Source of the DNA: Clostridia bacterium | Lineage (GTDB): Bacteria; Bacillota; Clostridia; Oscillospirales; Acutalibacteraceae | Length of the DNA: 64,000 bases | Reading direction: 5' to 3' | Assembly (NCBI GenBank): GCA_017442225.1 | Contig: JAFSAR010000020.1 | Location: 34,353-98,352, forward strand | In this document: one piece after another, positions 42,999 to 51,547 of the stretch | Numbering within the stretch: the first letter of the stretch is position 1 | Layout: every line of letters begins with the position of its first letter | The notes under the pieces: model-generated | What the model saw: only the letters and a program-made list of their open reading frames with translations | The model's database searches: none | Told to the model about the DNA's origin: nothing | Made by a program: the position numbers and the translations under genes

Positions 42999-43937
42999 TT
43001 AATAATGAACGTGTTTCTTAATAACCTTATTGTTAAACAAGGTTACAATAAGAATGATAACGAACAAAATCAAAGCGCCCGCACTTGCAAGACCCTGACG
43101 GTCTTTTTCAAGCGCGTCATAAACAAAACCTACCATTGTGTTAAGTCGGCCCGCATCGTCAGGGGGACCCATCTTTTCGCCAAAAATACCGACAATACTT
43201 GAGTACTCTTTAAATCCACCGATAAAGCCTGTAATAATTACATAAGCGAGCATTGGAGAAAGTAGCGGAATGGTAATGCGGGTAAGTACGCGAGCCTTTG
43301 GTGTGCCGTCAACCTTAGCGGCATCATAGTATTGCTTGTTAATGCTTTGCAAACCGCCCAAGAGTATCAAAATCTTAAAGGGCAATGCATTCCAAACAAT
43401 GTAAACAATCATAACGGCTATATTTGCTGTGTAGGTAGAGCCTTGGTTTATCCAGCTTATAGCCTCGCCGCCAAAGAACTGAATAACATTGTTTATAATA
43501 CCCCAGGTGTCTGCTGCTCTTTCAACAGGGTTGTAACCAACGATATTAAACATAGTAGCAAATACCATACCGATAGCGATAGAGTTGGTAACATAGGGCA
43601 GGAAGAATATAGTTTGCAGGGTTTTTTGCAGTGGCTTGATAGAATTAAGAGCAACTGCGATAAGTAATGCTAATGTAGTAGAAATAGGAACTGTTGCCAC
43701 GCAAAGAATTGCAGTGGTTTTAAGACAGTCTATAAACTTATCGTATTCTATTACTTTAAGGAAATTTTGGATACCCAAATCAAATGTTGCGCCACCCATA
43801 GCAGCCATATTACCGTAGCCGTTTAAAAACGCCATACGCAATGTGTTAAAGATGGGCCATACGGTGAACACAAGCAACAAAATAATGGCGGGTGACAAAT
43901 AAAGCCAAGCTTTCCATTGTTGTTTACTGTCTACCAT
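42999..43937 (-). CDS. Carbohydrate-type ABC transporter permease (MalF/UgpA-like)
   Basis: A 312-residue permease with six predicted helices: an N-terminal segment (AWLYLSPAIILLLVFTVWP) with the usual P-x-x-[IL]-x-x-x-x-F pattern, and the EAA motif YYDAAKVDGTPKARVLTRIT. It is the partner of the MalG-type subunit. The gene begins one base after the ATPase stop and has GAGGTGAAG as its ribosome binding site. Confidence 0.92.
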   Translation of the reverse strand: MVDSKQQWKAWLYLSPAIILLLVFTVWPIFNTLRMAFLNGYGNMAAMGGATFDLGIQNFLKVIEYDKFIDCLKTTAILCVATVPISTTLALLIAVALNSIKPLQKTLQTIFFLPYVTNSIAIGMVFATMFNIVGYNPVERAADTWGIINNVIQFFGGEAISWINQGSTYTANIAVMIVYIVWNALPFKILILLGGLQSINKQYYDAAKVDGTPKARVLTRITIPLLSPMLAYVIITGFIGGFKEYSSIVGIFGEKMGPPDDAGRLNTMVGFVYDALEKDRQGLASAGALILFVIILIVTLFNNKVIKKHVHY

Positions 43938-43938
43938 A

Positions 43939-45042
43939 TTACTTCACCTCGAAATAAACGCGCTCTTCGGTGTCTTTGTTAAAGAGGAAGAACTTGTGAG
44001 GCTTGATGTTGAATTTAACTGCTTCGGCAGTGGTATCAACCTTAATATCAGAGCTGATAATAGCTCGAACAACGGGGTTAACCGAGTTTTCGTGACTTGA
44101 TACAACGCTTGCGTCACGACCCATAACCTCAACATTGTTAAGCTTGCAGGTAAGAACACCGTCTGCTGCGGGCTCAATACCTTCGGGACGAATACCTATG
44201 TAAACATTTTGGTCTTCAACGCCGTTAACGTTCATAACAGCCTCGTCGCCGATATATACCTTGCCGCCCTCTACCTTGCCTTCAAGTACATTGATAGGTG
44301 GAGTACCAAGGAAGGTTGCAACAAACAAATTCTTTGGATCGTCATATACATCCTGCGGCTTGCCGATTTGCTGAACAACACCCAATTTCATTACCACGAT
44401 AACATCAGAGATAGACATTGCTTCTTCCTGGTCGTGAGTAACGAATATGGTGGTGATTCCGGTTTCTTTTTGAATACGGCGGATTTCTTCACGAGTTTGC
44501 AAGCGAAGACGCGCATCAAGGTTAGAAAGCGGCTCGTCAAGAAGCAGTACTCTTGGCATTTTTACAAGCGCACGGGCAATGGCAACACGCTGCTGCTGAC
44601 CGCCCGAAAGCTCACTGGGCTTACGATCCATAAGTTCGTCAATCTGAACAAGTCTTGCTGCCTCATAAGCGCGGTCAAGCATCTCTTGCTTAGAGAGCTT
44701 GTCTTTACCGCCAAGGTTTTGCAATGGGAACAAAATGTTTTGCTGAACCGTCATATGTGGGTAAAGAGCATAGTTTTGGAAAACGAGACCGATGCCGCGA
44801 TTTTCGGTAGAAAGCTCGGTTACATCGTCGTCACCAAAATAGATTTTGCCGCTTGAGGGCTTTTGCAGTCCGCTGATCATATACAGCGTGGTGCTTTTTC
44901 CGCAACCGGAAGGTCCAAGCAGGCCGACGAGCTGACCGTCGGGGATTTCAAAGGTGAAATCGTTAACGGCTACAACCTCTTTGCCCGACTTTTTGTCACG
45001 GCTGGGGAAGATTTTTGTTAAGTTTTCTAATACAACCTTCAT
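43939..45042 (-). CDS. ABC transporter ATP-binding protein (MsmX/UgpC-like)
   Basis: A 367-residue ATPase: Walker A GPSGCGKST (residues 43-51), signature LSGGQQQRVAIARAL, Walker B LLLDEPLSNLD, H-loop TIFVTHDQEEAM and a C-terminal TOBE/OB-type domain with IGIRPEGIEP. This layout belongs to CUT1 sugar importers, where one ATPase can serve several systems. Here it is in the same operon as the permeases, so it is probably dedicated. AAAGGGAATC precedes it. Confidence 0.92.
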   Translation of the reverse strand: MKVVLENLTKIFPSRDKKSGKEVVAVNDFTFEIPDGQLVGLLGPSGCGKSTTLYMISGLQKPSSGKIYFGDDDVTELSTENRGIGLVFQNYALYPHMTVQQNILFPLQNLGGKDKLSKQEMLDRAYEAARLVQIDELMDRKPSELSGGQQQRVAIARALVKMPRVLLLDEPLSNLDARLRLQTREEIRRIQKETGITTIFVTHDQEEAMSISDVIVVMKLGVVQQIGKPQDVYDDPKNLFVATFLGTPPINVLEGKVEGGKVYIGDEAVMNVNGVEDQNVYIGIRPEGIEPAADGVLTCKLNNVEVMGRDASVVSSHENSVNPVVRAIISSDIKVDTTAEAVKFNIKPHKFFLFNKDTEERVYFEVK

Positions 45043-45093
45043 ATTGATTCCCTTTCATATGAAATATAATATATAATTAAATATATGACTAAA

Positions 45094-45858
45094 TTAAAAG
45101 GTAGGCTTATTTGCCTGTTGAGCGTGAAGCTTTTTTGTATGCTCTATAAGCGCTTCGCGACTGTCAAAAATTCTTTGGCTTGCCATATCCACAGCCACAG
45201 TACCTGCCAAAACATCGTGAAGCAGTGAATTTGTGCGTGTGGCAATAAGGCAAATAATTTGAGCTATTAAAAGTATTGCTAAAATAGCTACGCTTATAAT
45301 ACCTATAAGATTAAAATAAATAAGTATCAATATATAAACAGGTATCATAGTTTCAATCGTAAATTTGCCGAGTACTGCACGAATAAATAACTGAATGTTA
45401 CTTACTTTAATTCCTTCGGTGTGCATAAGCGCAATGCCAAAAATCTTTTTGCCAAGGGTTTGTCCGTTGCCAAAGAATAGGGGAACTGCAAACTCAATTG
45501 CAATAATGCTTATAAGAATACTAAAAGTAGTAATCAGCAAGGTAAGATTGGAAAACATCGAACTTGCATAGCTCGCTTCAGGGTCTTGTTTAAAGGCATT
45601 GTTGAAAGCTTTAAACCTTTCAGCGTAATCAGTTTTTTCCTGTTCGGTTAGTTCTTTATAATCATCAGTGCTCAAATTCAATTGATATTCAGCTTTATAC
45701 TTTGCTATGAATATTTCTGCGGTTTCTTTATATTTGTCGGTATTAAATACACCCGAAAGCAAGGCAATTAACCCCACAGCTATAATACTGAGCAATATTC
45801 CGTCAAAAATAGCGGCTATAATTCTTTTGCCAAAGCTTGCTTTTTGTAAATTAATCAT
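45094..45858 (-). CDS. RDD family membrane protein
   Basis: ATG 45858 (254 residues), with GGAGGCA upstream, is preferred over ATG 45879. The RDD signature is seen at the N terminus: FGKRIIAAIFDGILLSI (Arg-x-x-A-x-x-x-D). Three hydrophobic segments are predicted, with an insertion of about 60 polar residues after the first (DKYKETAEIFIAKYKAEYQL) and QTLGKKIFGI before the last pair. RDD proteins are linked to ion transport or membrane stress, without one settled function. It follows the HAD-kinase fusion closely and precedes the ABC importer on the same strand. Confidence 0.82.
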   Translation of the reverse strand: MINLQKASFGKRIIAAIFDGILLSIIAVGLIALLSGVFNTDKYKETAEIFIAKYKAEYQLNLSTDDYKELTEQEKTDYAERFKAFNNAFKQDPEASYASSMFSNLTLLITTFSILISIIAIEFAVPLFFGNGQTLGKKIFGIALMHTEGIKVSNIQLFIRAVLGKFTIETMIPVYILILIYFNLIGIISVAILAILLIAQIICLIATRTNSLLHDVLAGTVAVDMASQRIFDSREALIEHTKKLHAQQANKPTF

Positions 45859-45875
45859 AATTTTTGCCTCCGCTG

Positions 45876-46988
45876 TCAAATTTGCAATTTGTCACAAATT
45901 TCTTCAACAGCCTGCTTTGCACTTTCAAATTTAACTGTGTAATCACACACCTGTGCATTTCGGGTTTCGACCGAAATTGACAAAAGGCGGTTGGCCTTAT
46001 CCTCGGTGCTGCAATCCTTTTCAAGTATAGAGGTAATGAGCGCTTTTCGGTCACGCTTAACATAAACTGTTATTACGTGCGGGAACAAGGTTTTAAGCGC
46101 CATAGCGCCGCATATATCCATAACTGTAAGAACATTTTTGCCCGAATTTAATATTTTTTCTATCATATCCTTGCGACAGCCGTAAAAATGACCTGCATAT
46201 GTGGTTGATTCGCATAGGCTTCCGCCGTCTGCCATATTTTGAAAATCTTGCTCGCTAACATATTTATACCAACCGTCAGGGTCGTTTTCAGATGACGGAT
46301 TGGTGCTGTAGCTGACAAGCTTTTGAAAAGCGTCGGTCTTGGTGAGTAGCTCGTGTGCAATTTCGTTTTTACCGCTGCCCGAAGGACCAACCAAAACCAT
46401 AATGGTGGGTTCATCGAGCGATAACTGCTCATTGGTTGTGTTATAGCTGTTTGCGATAATTTCTACAAATTTTAAAAATTCGTCGTAATTATTTACCGCC
46501 ATAATGCCCGTTGCCGCCTGATTCCAAGGCCTACGCATAAGTATGGGATAGGCCGCGTTTGAATTAAGAATATTGTGCAGTCCGTCATCAAACAAAATAT
46601 CCACATCGATTTTATCCTTGCGCGAACCAATAAGAATGTGGTCGCGCGGAATTTCGGGGAAGACCTCTAAAATACGCTGATAGCGTTGGCTCATATATTC
46701 GGGCCATACGGCAGTAGAAATAAAAATCTCGGTCATTTGCGACAGCTTTTGCACAAATTCTTTAGCGCCCTTAATAGGTGGCTGAGAAGAAATGAAATCG
46801 GGGCTGTCCATAAATTCAAAAATAACATCAGCGCGGGTGCCGGTGCGACCCCAACGGTCAACCTCGTGGATTGTAAGAGGTGGGTCAAATTTATATTTCT
46901 CATTAGCCAAACGGATAGCGTACGGCACACATTCAAGCAGAAGGTCATCTACGTCAAGCGCGGTAGAAAGACGAAAGCTTCTGTTCAT
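45876..46988 (-). CDS. 5'(3')-deoxyribonucleotidase (HAD) fused to guanylate-kinase-like domain
   Basis: A 370-residue two-domain protein. Residues 1-180 match the NT5C-type HAD nucleotidase family: motif I TALDVDDLLL (Asp12, Asp14), motif II FISTA (Ser91/Thr92), Lys126, and acidic motif ILFDDG (Asp134, Asp135). Residues 194-370 are guanylate-kinase-like: P-loop GPSGSGKN (201-208, Asn where Ser/Thr is usual), GHFYGCRKDMIEKIL, GKNVLTVMDICGAMALK and a final CDYTVKF strand. The GMP-binding arginines of the TTRxPR motif are absent (reads YSTNPSS), so kinase activity on GMP is doubtful. It is the first gene of the minus-strand operon. The combination is unusual and fits a nucleotide-handling locus. 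Confidence 0.78.
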   Translation of the reverse strand: MNRSFRLSTALDVDDLLLECVPYAIRLANEKYKFDPPLTIHEVDRWGRTGTRADVIFEFMDSPDFISSQPPIKGAKEFVQKLSQMTEIFISTAVWPEYMSQRYQRILEVFPEIPRDHILIGSRKDKIDVDILFDDGLHNILNSNAAYPILMRRPWNQAATGIMAVNNYDEFLKFVEIIANSYNTTNEQLSLDEPTIMVLVGPSGSGKNEIAHELLTKTDAFQKLVSYSTNPSSENDPDGWYKYVSEQDFQNMADGGSLCESTTYAGHFYGCRKDMIEKILNSGKNVLTVMDICGAMALKTLFPHVITVYVKRDRKALITSILEKDCSTEDKANRLLSISVETRNAQVCDYTVKFESAKQAVEEICDKLQI

Positions 46989-47192
46989 ATATCAATCACT
47001 CTCAATTTTAAGTTTGCATAATTATTTGATTATATCTTATGATTAATATAATACCATATTCATATTATATAAAGCAAGTTAAATTTCAAAAAATGTGCAA
47101 AAAATTGTCGACATTTTATAAAAACCTTGTTATTATGATTGTTAGGCTGTATAATCAATTTGAAAGTAATTGTCATTTAAGATTTTGATGGG
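46989..47192. promoter_or_regulatory. Divergent promoter region between the two arms of the nucleic-acid locus
   Basis: Plus strand: TTGTTA (47127-47132), 17-bp spacer, TATAAT (47150-47155), driving the nucleotidase gene. Minus strand: TTGCTT then TATTAT with an 18-bp spacer around 47060-47085, driving the long operon that starts at 46988. The stretch is very AT-rich. I see no convincing palindrome for a shared regulator. Confidence 0.6.
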
Positions 47193-49679
47193 ATGATTTT
47201 GTTGAAAAATTTTATAAAAAGTTTTGCAGTATTTCTATTAACGATATCCATTTTGCTGTGCAGCTGCGGCTGCGCGCAATCGGGTTGCAAAAAGCATAGC
47301 GATGACGATAACAACGGCGTTTGTGATAAATGCTATCAATCGGTTTTTGTTTATTTTGATTTTTATGCTTTGGGTGATAAGGCAAGCAAAACAGCCGACC
47401 AAAAGCTTGAGGATTATTTAAACTATTCAAAGCAAAACGACCAAAATGCCGTAATACTCTCTGTGGGTAATATGTGGCAGGCGGGGGATTCAGCCGCTAC
47501 GCTTTGGATGAACAAGTTTGGTTTTGCCGCTATGGCGCCGGGCGTTGATGACCTAAAGCTTGGTGAAGACAGCGTAGAGGTTAATGTCCAGCTGGCAGAA
47601 TTTCCGCTGCTTGCGATTAATATTTATGACCGTGAGGATGATCGCCTTGCAGAATTTTGCTCACCCTCAACCGTTATAGAAAGTGACGGTATAAAAATTG
47701 GTATAATCGGCGCGGTGGGTGATTATTATTCAACCGTTGCTGAACAATGTGATGATATATATTTTAAGACGGGTGACGACCTTACCGAGCTTGTAAAGGC
47801 CGAGTCAGACCGTTTGCGTAAAAAGGGCGCCGATTTTATTGTGTATATGCTACACATCGGCAACGACAGCAGTGAGTCTTATTATCATCAATCTCTTTCA
47901 GACGGTTACGTTGACCTTGTGGTTGAGGGCGGCACAAATCAGTCGTATAAAAATAAAGACGCTCACGGCGTATATCATTTGCAGAATAACGAATCTTCTA
48001 CGGTTGGCATTTCGCACGCGGAAGTTGCGTTTAACACCGTAACAGATGCTTCCGCTGTTCGTATGACCGAGCTTGTGTCATACGAGGTTTATAAGCAGGT
48101 AGAATATATACCGCAAGAGCAAGAAAATTCACAAAACGCTGACGGTGATAAAAACGATAATGCCGGTGGCGATAAAAATAACAGCGACAGCGAAAAAGAT
48201 AATAACAAAAGTGATAACGATAGCAAAACCGAAAATTCAAACGGTTGCAAAAAGCACAAAGATAATGATAGCAACGGTATTTGCGACAAATGTTCAAATT
48301 CGGTTATTGTTTACTTTGATTTTTACGGCATTAACGACCTGCACGGCAAATTGGCCGATGCTGATAGTCATATAGGCGTTGACGAGCTTACTACCTACCT
48401 TAAAAATGCGCGTGCGACCGACGACAATGCAATATTTATCTCTGCGGGAGATATGTGGCAGGGTCAATCCGAATCTAATATGACCAAGGGTCTTATAATG
48501 ACCGATTGGATGAACGAGCTTGATTTTGCCGCTATGGCGCTCGGCAACCACGAGTACGATTGGGGCGGGGAATATATAGAAGATAACGAGGAGCTTGCCG
48601 AGTTTCCATTCCTTGCTATAAATATTTATGACCGCTCAACAAACAAGCTTGCTGATTATTGCGAAGCGTCCACCGTTGTCGAGGCTGACGGCTTGCAGAT
48701 TGGTATTATAGGCGCTATTGGTGACTGTTATTCTTCTATTGCGGTTGATAAGTGCGATGATGTTTATTTTAAGGTTGGCAGTCAGCTTACAAGTCTTGTT
48801 AAAGCCGAATCTGACCGACTGCGTAAAAACGGTGTTGACTTTGTTGTATATGTACTGCACGACGGCTACGGTAGTTCAAACTACGGTTCAGTAGGGCAGA
48901 TAAGCTCTTCGCAAATGAAATCATATTATGATACATCTCTTTCGAACGGATATGTCGACCTTGTGTTTGAGGGTCACACCCATCAGGGCTATCTTTTGCA
49001 GGACGAGTACGGTGTTTACCACCTACAAAACAGGGGCGACAACAAGGGTGGTATCTCGCACGCTGAGGTGGCGATCAACTCGGTTACCAACAAGAGTGAA
49101 ATAACTGCGGCAGAGCTTATTTCAACAAGTCGGTACCAAAACCTTGAAGATGACCCGATAGTAGAAAAGCTTTTAGATAAGTACGAGGAACAAATTTCAC
49201 CCGCTAATCAAATTTTGGGCTTTAACAGTAGTCGCCGCAACAGTGACGAGCTGCAGCAGCTTATCGCTCAATTATATTATGAAACGGGTATGAAGGAATG
49301 GGGAAATAAGTATAAAATTGTACTCGGTGGCGGATTTATGTCTATAAGAAGTCCGTATAACCTCGCCTACGGTGATGTTAAATATGCCGATTTGCAGTCA
49401 CTTTTCCCGTTTGACAATCAACTTACCCTATGCTCAATAAAGGGCAGAGACTTAAAATCTAAATTCTTACAAGAACGGGAACGCTATTATGTTCATCTTG
49501 GTGATTACGGACAGAGTATAAAAGATAATATTGATCCAAATGCTACATACTATGTCATAGTTGATACCTACTCGGCTGACTATTCGTGGAATAATTTAAC
49601 GATTATTGAAAGATATGACGAAAAAGTATTTGCCCGCGATTTGTTGGCAGACTATATAAAAGACGGCGGATTATCATAA
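47193..49679 (+). CDS. Secreted 5'-nucleotidase-type lipoprotein with one degenerate and one intact metallophosphatase domain
   Basis: An 828-residue protein: N-terminal export signal with possible lipobox (LLCSC), then a CKKHSDDDNNGVCDKC motif, metallophosphatase-like domain A (about residues 50-300), an N/D/K-rich linker, a second CKKH...CDKC motif, metallophosphatase domain B (about 370-620) and a 5'-nucleotidase C-terminal domain (about 630-828, with GGGFMSIRSPYN and SLFPFDNQL). Domain B keeps all metal ligands: NDLHG, SAGDMW, ALGNHEYDWG and FEGHTHQGY. In domain A these read LGDKAS, SVGNMW, APGVDDLK and VEGGTNQSY, so it should be inactive. It is likely to dephosphorylate extracellular nucleotides. 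Confidence 0.87.
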   Translation: MILLKNFIKSFAVFLLTISILLCSCGCAQSGCKKHSDDDNNGVCDKCYQSVFVYFDFYALGDKASKTADQKLEDYLNYSKQNDQNAVILSVGNMWQAGDSAATLWMNKFGFAAMAPGVDDLKLGEDSVEVNVQLAEFPLLAINIYDREDDRLAEFCSPSTVIESDGIKIGIIGAVGDYYSTVAEQCDDIYFKTGDDLTELVKAESDRLRKKGADFIVYMLHIGNDSSESYYHQSLSDGYVDLVVEGGTNQSYKNKDAHGVYHLQNNESSTVGISHAEVAFNTVTDASAVRMTELVSYEVYKQVEYIPQEQENSQNADGDKNDNAGGDKNNSDSEKDNNKSDNDSKTENSNGCKKHKDNDSNGICDKCSNSVIVYFDFYGINDLHGKLADADSHIGVDELTTYLKNARATDDNAIFISAGDMWQGQSESNMTKGLIMTDWMNELDFAAMALGNHEYDWGGEYIEDNEELAEFPFLAINIYDRSTNKLADYCEASTVVEADGLQIGIIGAIGDCYSSIAVDKCDDVYFKVGSQLTSLVKAESDRLRKNGVDFVVYVLHDGYGSSNYGSVGQISSSQMKSYYDTSLSNGYVDLVFEGHTHQGYLLQDEYGVYHLQNRGDNKGGISHAEVAINSVTNKSEITAAELISTSRYQNLEDDPIVEKLLDKYEEQISPANQILGFNSSRRNSDELQQLIAQLYYETGMKEWGNKYKIVLGGGFMSIRSPYNLAYGDVKYADLQSLFPFDNQLTLCSIKGRDLKSKFLQERERYYVHLGDYGQSIKDNIDPNATYYVIVDTYSADYSWNNLTIIERYDEKVFARDLLADYIKDGGLS

Positions 49680-49688
49680 TAAGAAAAA

Positions 49689-49742
49689 TAACAGGATGCG
49701 AGAGAAGTAAAAATAAAACTTCTTCCGCATCTTGTTGCTTTT
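49689..49742 (+). terminator. Rho-independent terminator
   Basis: An imperfect stem (ACAGGATGCG..GAAGT against ACTTC..CGCATCTTGT) with an A-rich loop, after the nucleotidase gene. Confidence 0.65.
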
Positions 49743-49810
49743 AAAAGCGTTTTACAATCCACATTCTTTAATATCTAATGCCGAGTAAATGCAATAAAAA
49801 TATTCATTTT

Positions 49811-49841
49811 TCAATCTTTTTTCAATCTTGTTTTGTATAAT
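49811..49841 (+). promoter_or_regulatory. Promoter with tandem response-regulator-like sites
   Basis: TCAATCTT occurs at 49811-49818 and 49822-49829, one helical turn apart (11 bp), immediately before TATAAT at 49836-49841. The repeats cover the -35 region. Tandem direct repeats of this spacing are typical OmpR-family binding sites, so the response regulator at 52523 may activate the exporter from here. A related TTTTCAATCTT is at 54457-54467. Confidence 0.5.
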
Positions 49842-49882
49842 GGTGTAACGTAGGATGAAATTTCGAGAAAGGAAAGAAAGTT

Positions 49883-51532
49883 ATGTACATTATAAAAAAC
49901 GCACTCCGATGTATCAGCAGATCAAAAGGGCGTAATGTTTTAATCGGCATTATCGCACTTGTAATTGCTGTATCTGCCTGCCTTGGTTTGTCTATCAGAC
50001 AGGCTGCCGAAAGCGCCAAAGAAAGCACCCTTGCAGAATTGAGTATTACAGCTACCATATCGTATGACAGAAGTTCTATGATGAACAATATGATGGGTGG
50101 AGGTAATGACCAAGGTGGTGGCGGTTTTGACCGTGACCAATTTAAAGATATGATGGGTAGCGCTTCATCACTTACTCTCAAAGAATATCAAAAATATGCG
50201 GATGCCCAGTCCGTTCAGGATTTCTATTATACACTCACCGCCGCTTTTAACGGTAACGATGACTTAGAGCCTGTAACTGATGAAACCGAGGACGAAGAAA
50301 GCAGTTCACTTTCAGGTCAAGGCGGTTTTGGCGGTAGTTTCCCCGACGGTAACCGCGGCGGCAAAGGAATGTTCAGCTCGTCCGATTTCTCTGTTATAGG
50401 TTATAGTAGTGACAGTTCTATGAGCGCCTTTATTGACGGTACGGCTTCCGTTTTAGAAGGCGGCACTATGTTCGAGGAAGGCACAACCGAGAAAGAATGT
50501 GTCATCTCCGAAGAACTTGCAATTTTCAACGACTTGGCTGTAGGCGATACGATTGTTCTTATCAACCCATCTCTTGATACCGAAACCTACGAACTCAAAA
50601 TCGTAGGACTTTATACAAGCAGCGCGAACAACGACTTTTCTGCGTCAATGTTAGGAAAGAGTCAAGACCCTGCCAACCAAATTTATATGAGCGCTGCCGC
50701 ACTGCAAATTATTCTTGATGCTTCTGATGAGGTTTCTACAACCATCACCGATGAAAATACAGGCAGAGAAAGTGATAGTGCCATAACAGGTTCAATCTCG
50801 GCGACCTATGTATTTGCAAACACCGAAAAATACTATGCTTTTGAACAAGAAGTTCGCACACTCGGTCTTGATGATTCTTACACCGTATCATCCCCTGACC
50901 TTGCCGCTTTTGAGAATAGTTTGACTCCACTGAATACTCTCAGCACTACGGCAGGTTGGTTCCTCGTTGTTATACTTATCATCGGTGCAATCATTCTTAT
51001 TGTTCTTAACATCTTTAATGTTCGTGAACGTAAATATGAGGTTGGTGTATTGACGGCAATGGGCATGAAAAAGTGGAAGGTTGCCGCACAGTTTATGTGT
51101 GAAATCCTTGTTGTTACTATGATTGCTGTTATCATTGGCGCAGGTATTGGTGCGGTAAGCTCCGTACCTGTTACCAATGCTCTTTTAGCAGATCAGGTAG
51201 AAAATCAAACTTCACAACAGACGCAAATGGATCAAAACTTCGGTCGTCCCGGAAATATGGGCGGAGGTATGCAACAAATGCCCGGCGGTAATGCGCAAGG
51301 AGGAGATATTCCTGAAATGCCGAATAATGCCGATAGCGGAAAAAACAATCGTTTTGAAAATATGTTTAATAGCGCTGAAAACTATATTACCGAAGTAAAT
51401 TCTGCAATGAATTTAACTGTTGTATTTCAAATGCTTGGCGTTGGGTTGCTGCTTACCTTAGCGGCAAGTTTGGCATCGGTGTTGTTTATTATGCGTTACG
51501 ATCCGTTGAAGATACTTGCCAACAGAGATTAA
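49883..51532 (+). CDS. ABC transporter permease, FtsX/MacB type
   Basis: A 549-residue permease: helix 1 at about residues 20-40, a large external domain (about 45-350) and a C-terminal bundle of three helices with an insert. The external part has Met/Gly-rich stretches (MMNNMMGGGNDQGGGG). The FtsX signature is in the C-terminal half (ILNIFNVRERKYEVGVLTAM). Between the last two helices a Q/M/G-rich insert (about 435-495) is unusual for the family. Its partner is the ATPase at 51548. Such mechanotransmission transporters export or sense peptides and lipoproteins. GAAAGGAAAG precedes the start. Confidence 0.85.
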   Translation: MYIIKNALRCISRSKGRNVLIGIIALVIAVSACLGLSIRQAAESAKESTLAELSITATISYDRSSMMNNMMGGGNDQGGGGFDRDQFKDMMGSASSLTLKEYQKYADAQSVQDFYYTLTAAFNGNDDLEPVTDETEDEESSSLSGQGGFGGSFPDGNRGGKGMFSSSDFSVIGYSSDSSMSAFIDGTASVLEGGTMFEEGTTEKECVISEELAIFNDLAVGDTIVLINPSLDTETYELKIVGLYTSSANNDFSASMLGKSQDPANQIYMSAAALQIILDASDEVSTTITDENTGRESDSAITGSISATYVFANTEKYYAFEQEVRTLGLDDSYTVSSPDLAAFENSLTPLNTLSTTAGWFLVVILIIGAIILIVLNIFNVRERKYEVGVLTAMGMKKWKVAAQFMCEILVVTMIAVIIGAGIGAVSSVPVTNALLADQVENQTSQQTQMDQNFGRPGNMGGGMQQMPGGNAQGGDIPEMPNNADSGKNNRFENMFNSAENYITEVNSAMNLTVVFQMLGVGLLLTLAASLASVLFIMRYDPLKILANRD

Positions 51533-51547
51533 GAAAGGAGAACATTT

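Noticed and set aside
47193..48120. First metallophosphatase domain counted as a second active enzyme
   Set aside because: All metal-binding residues seen in the second domain are replaced in the first.
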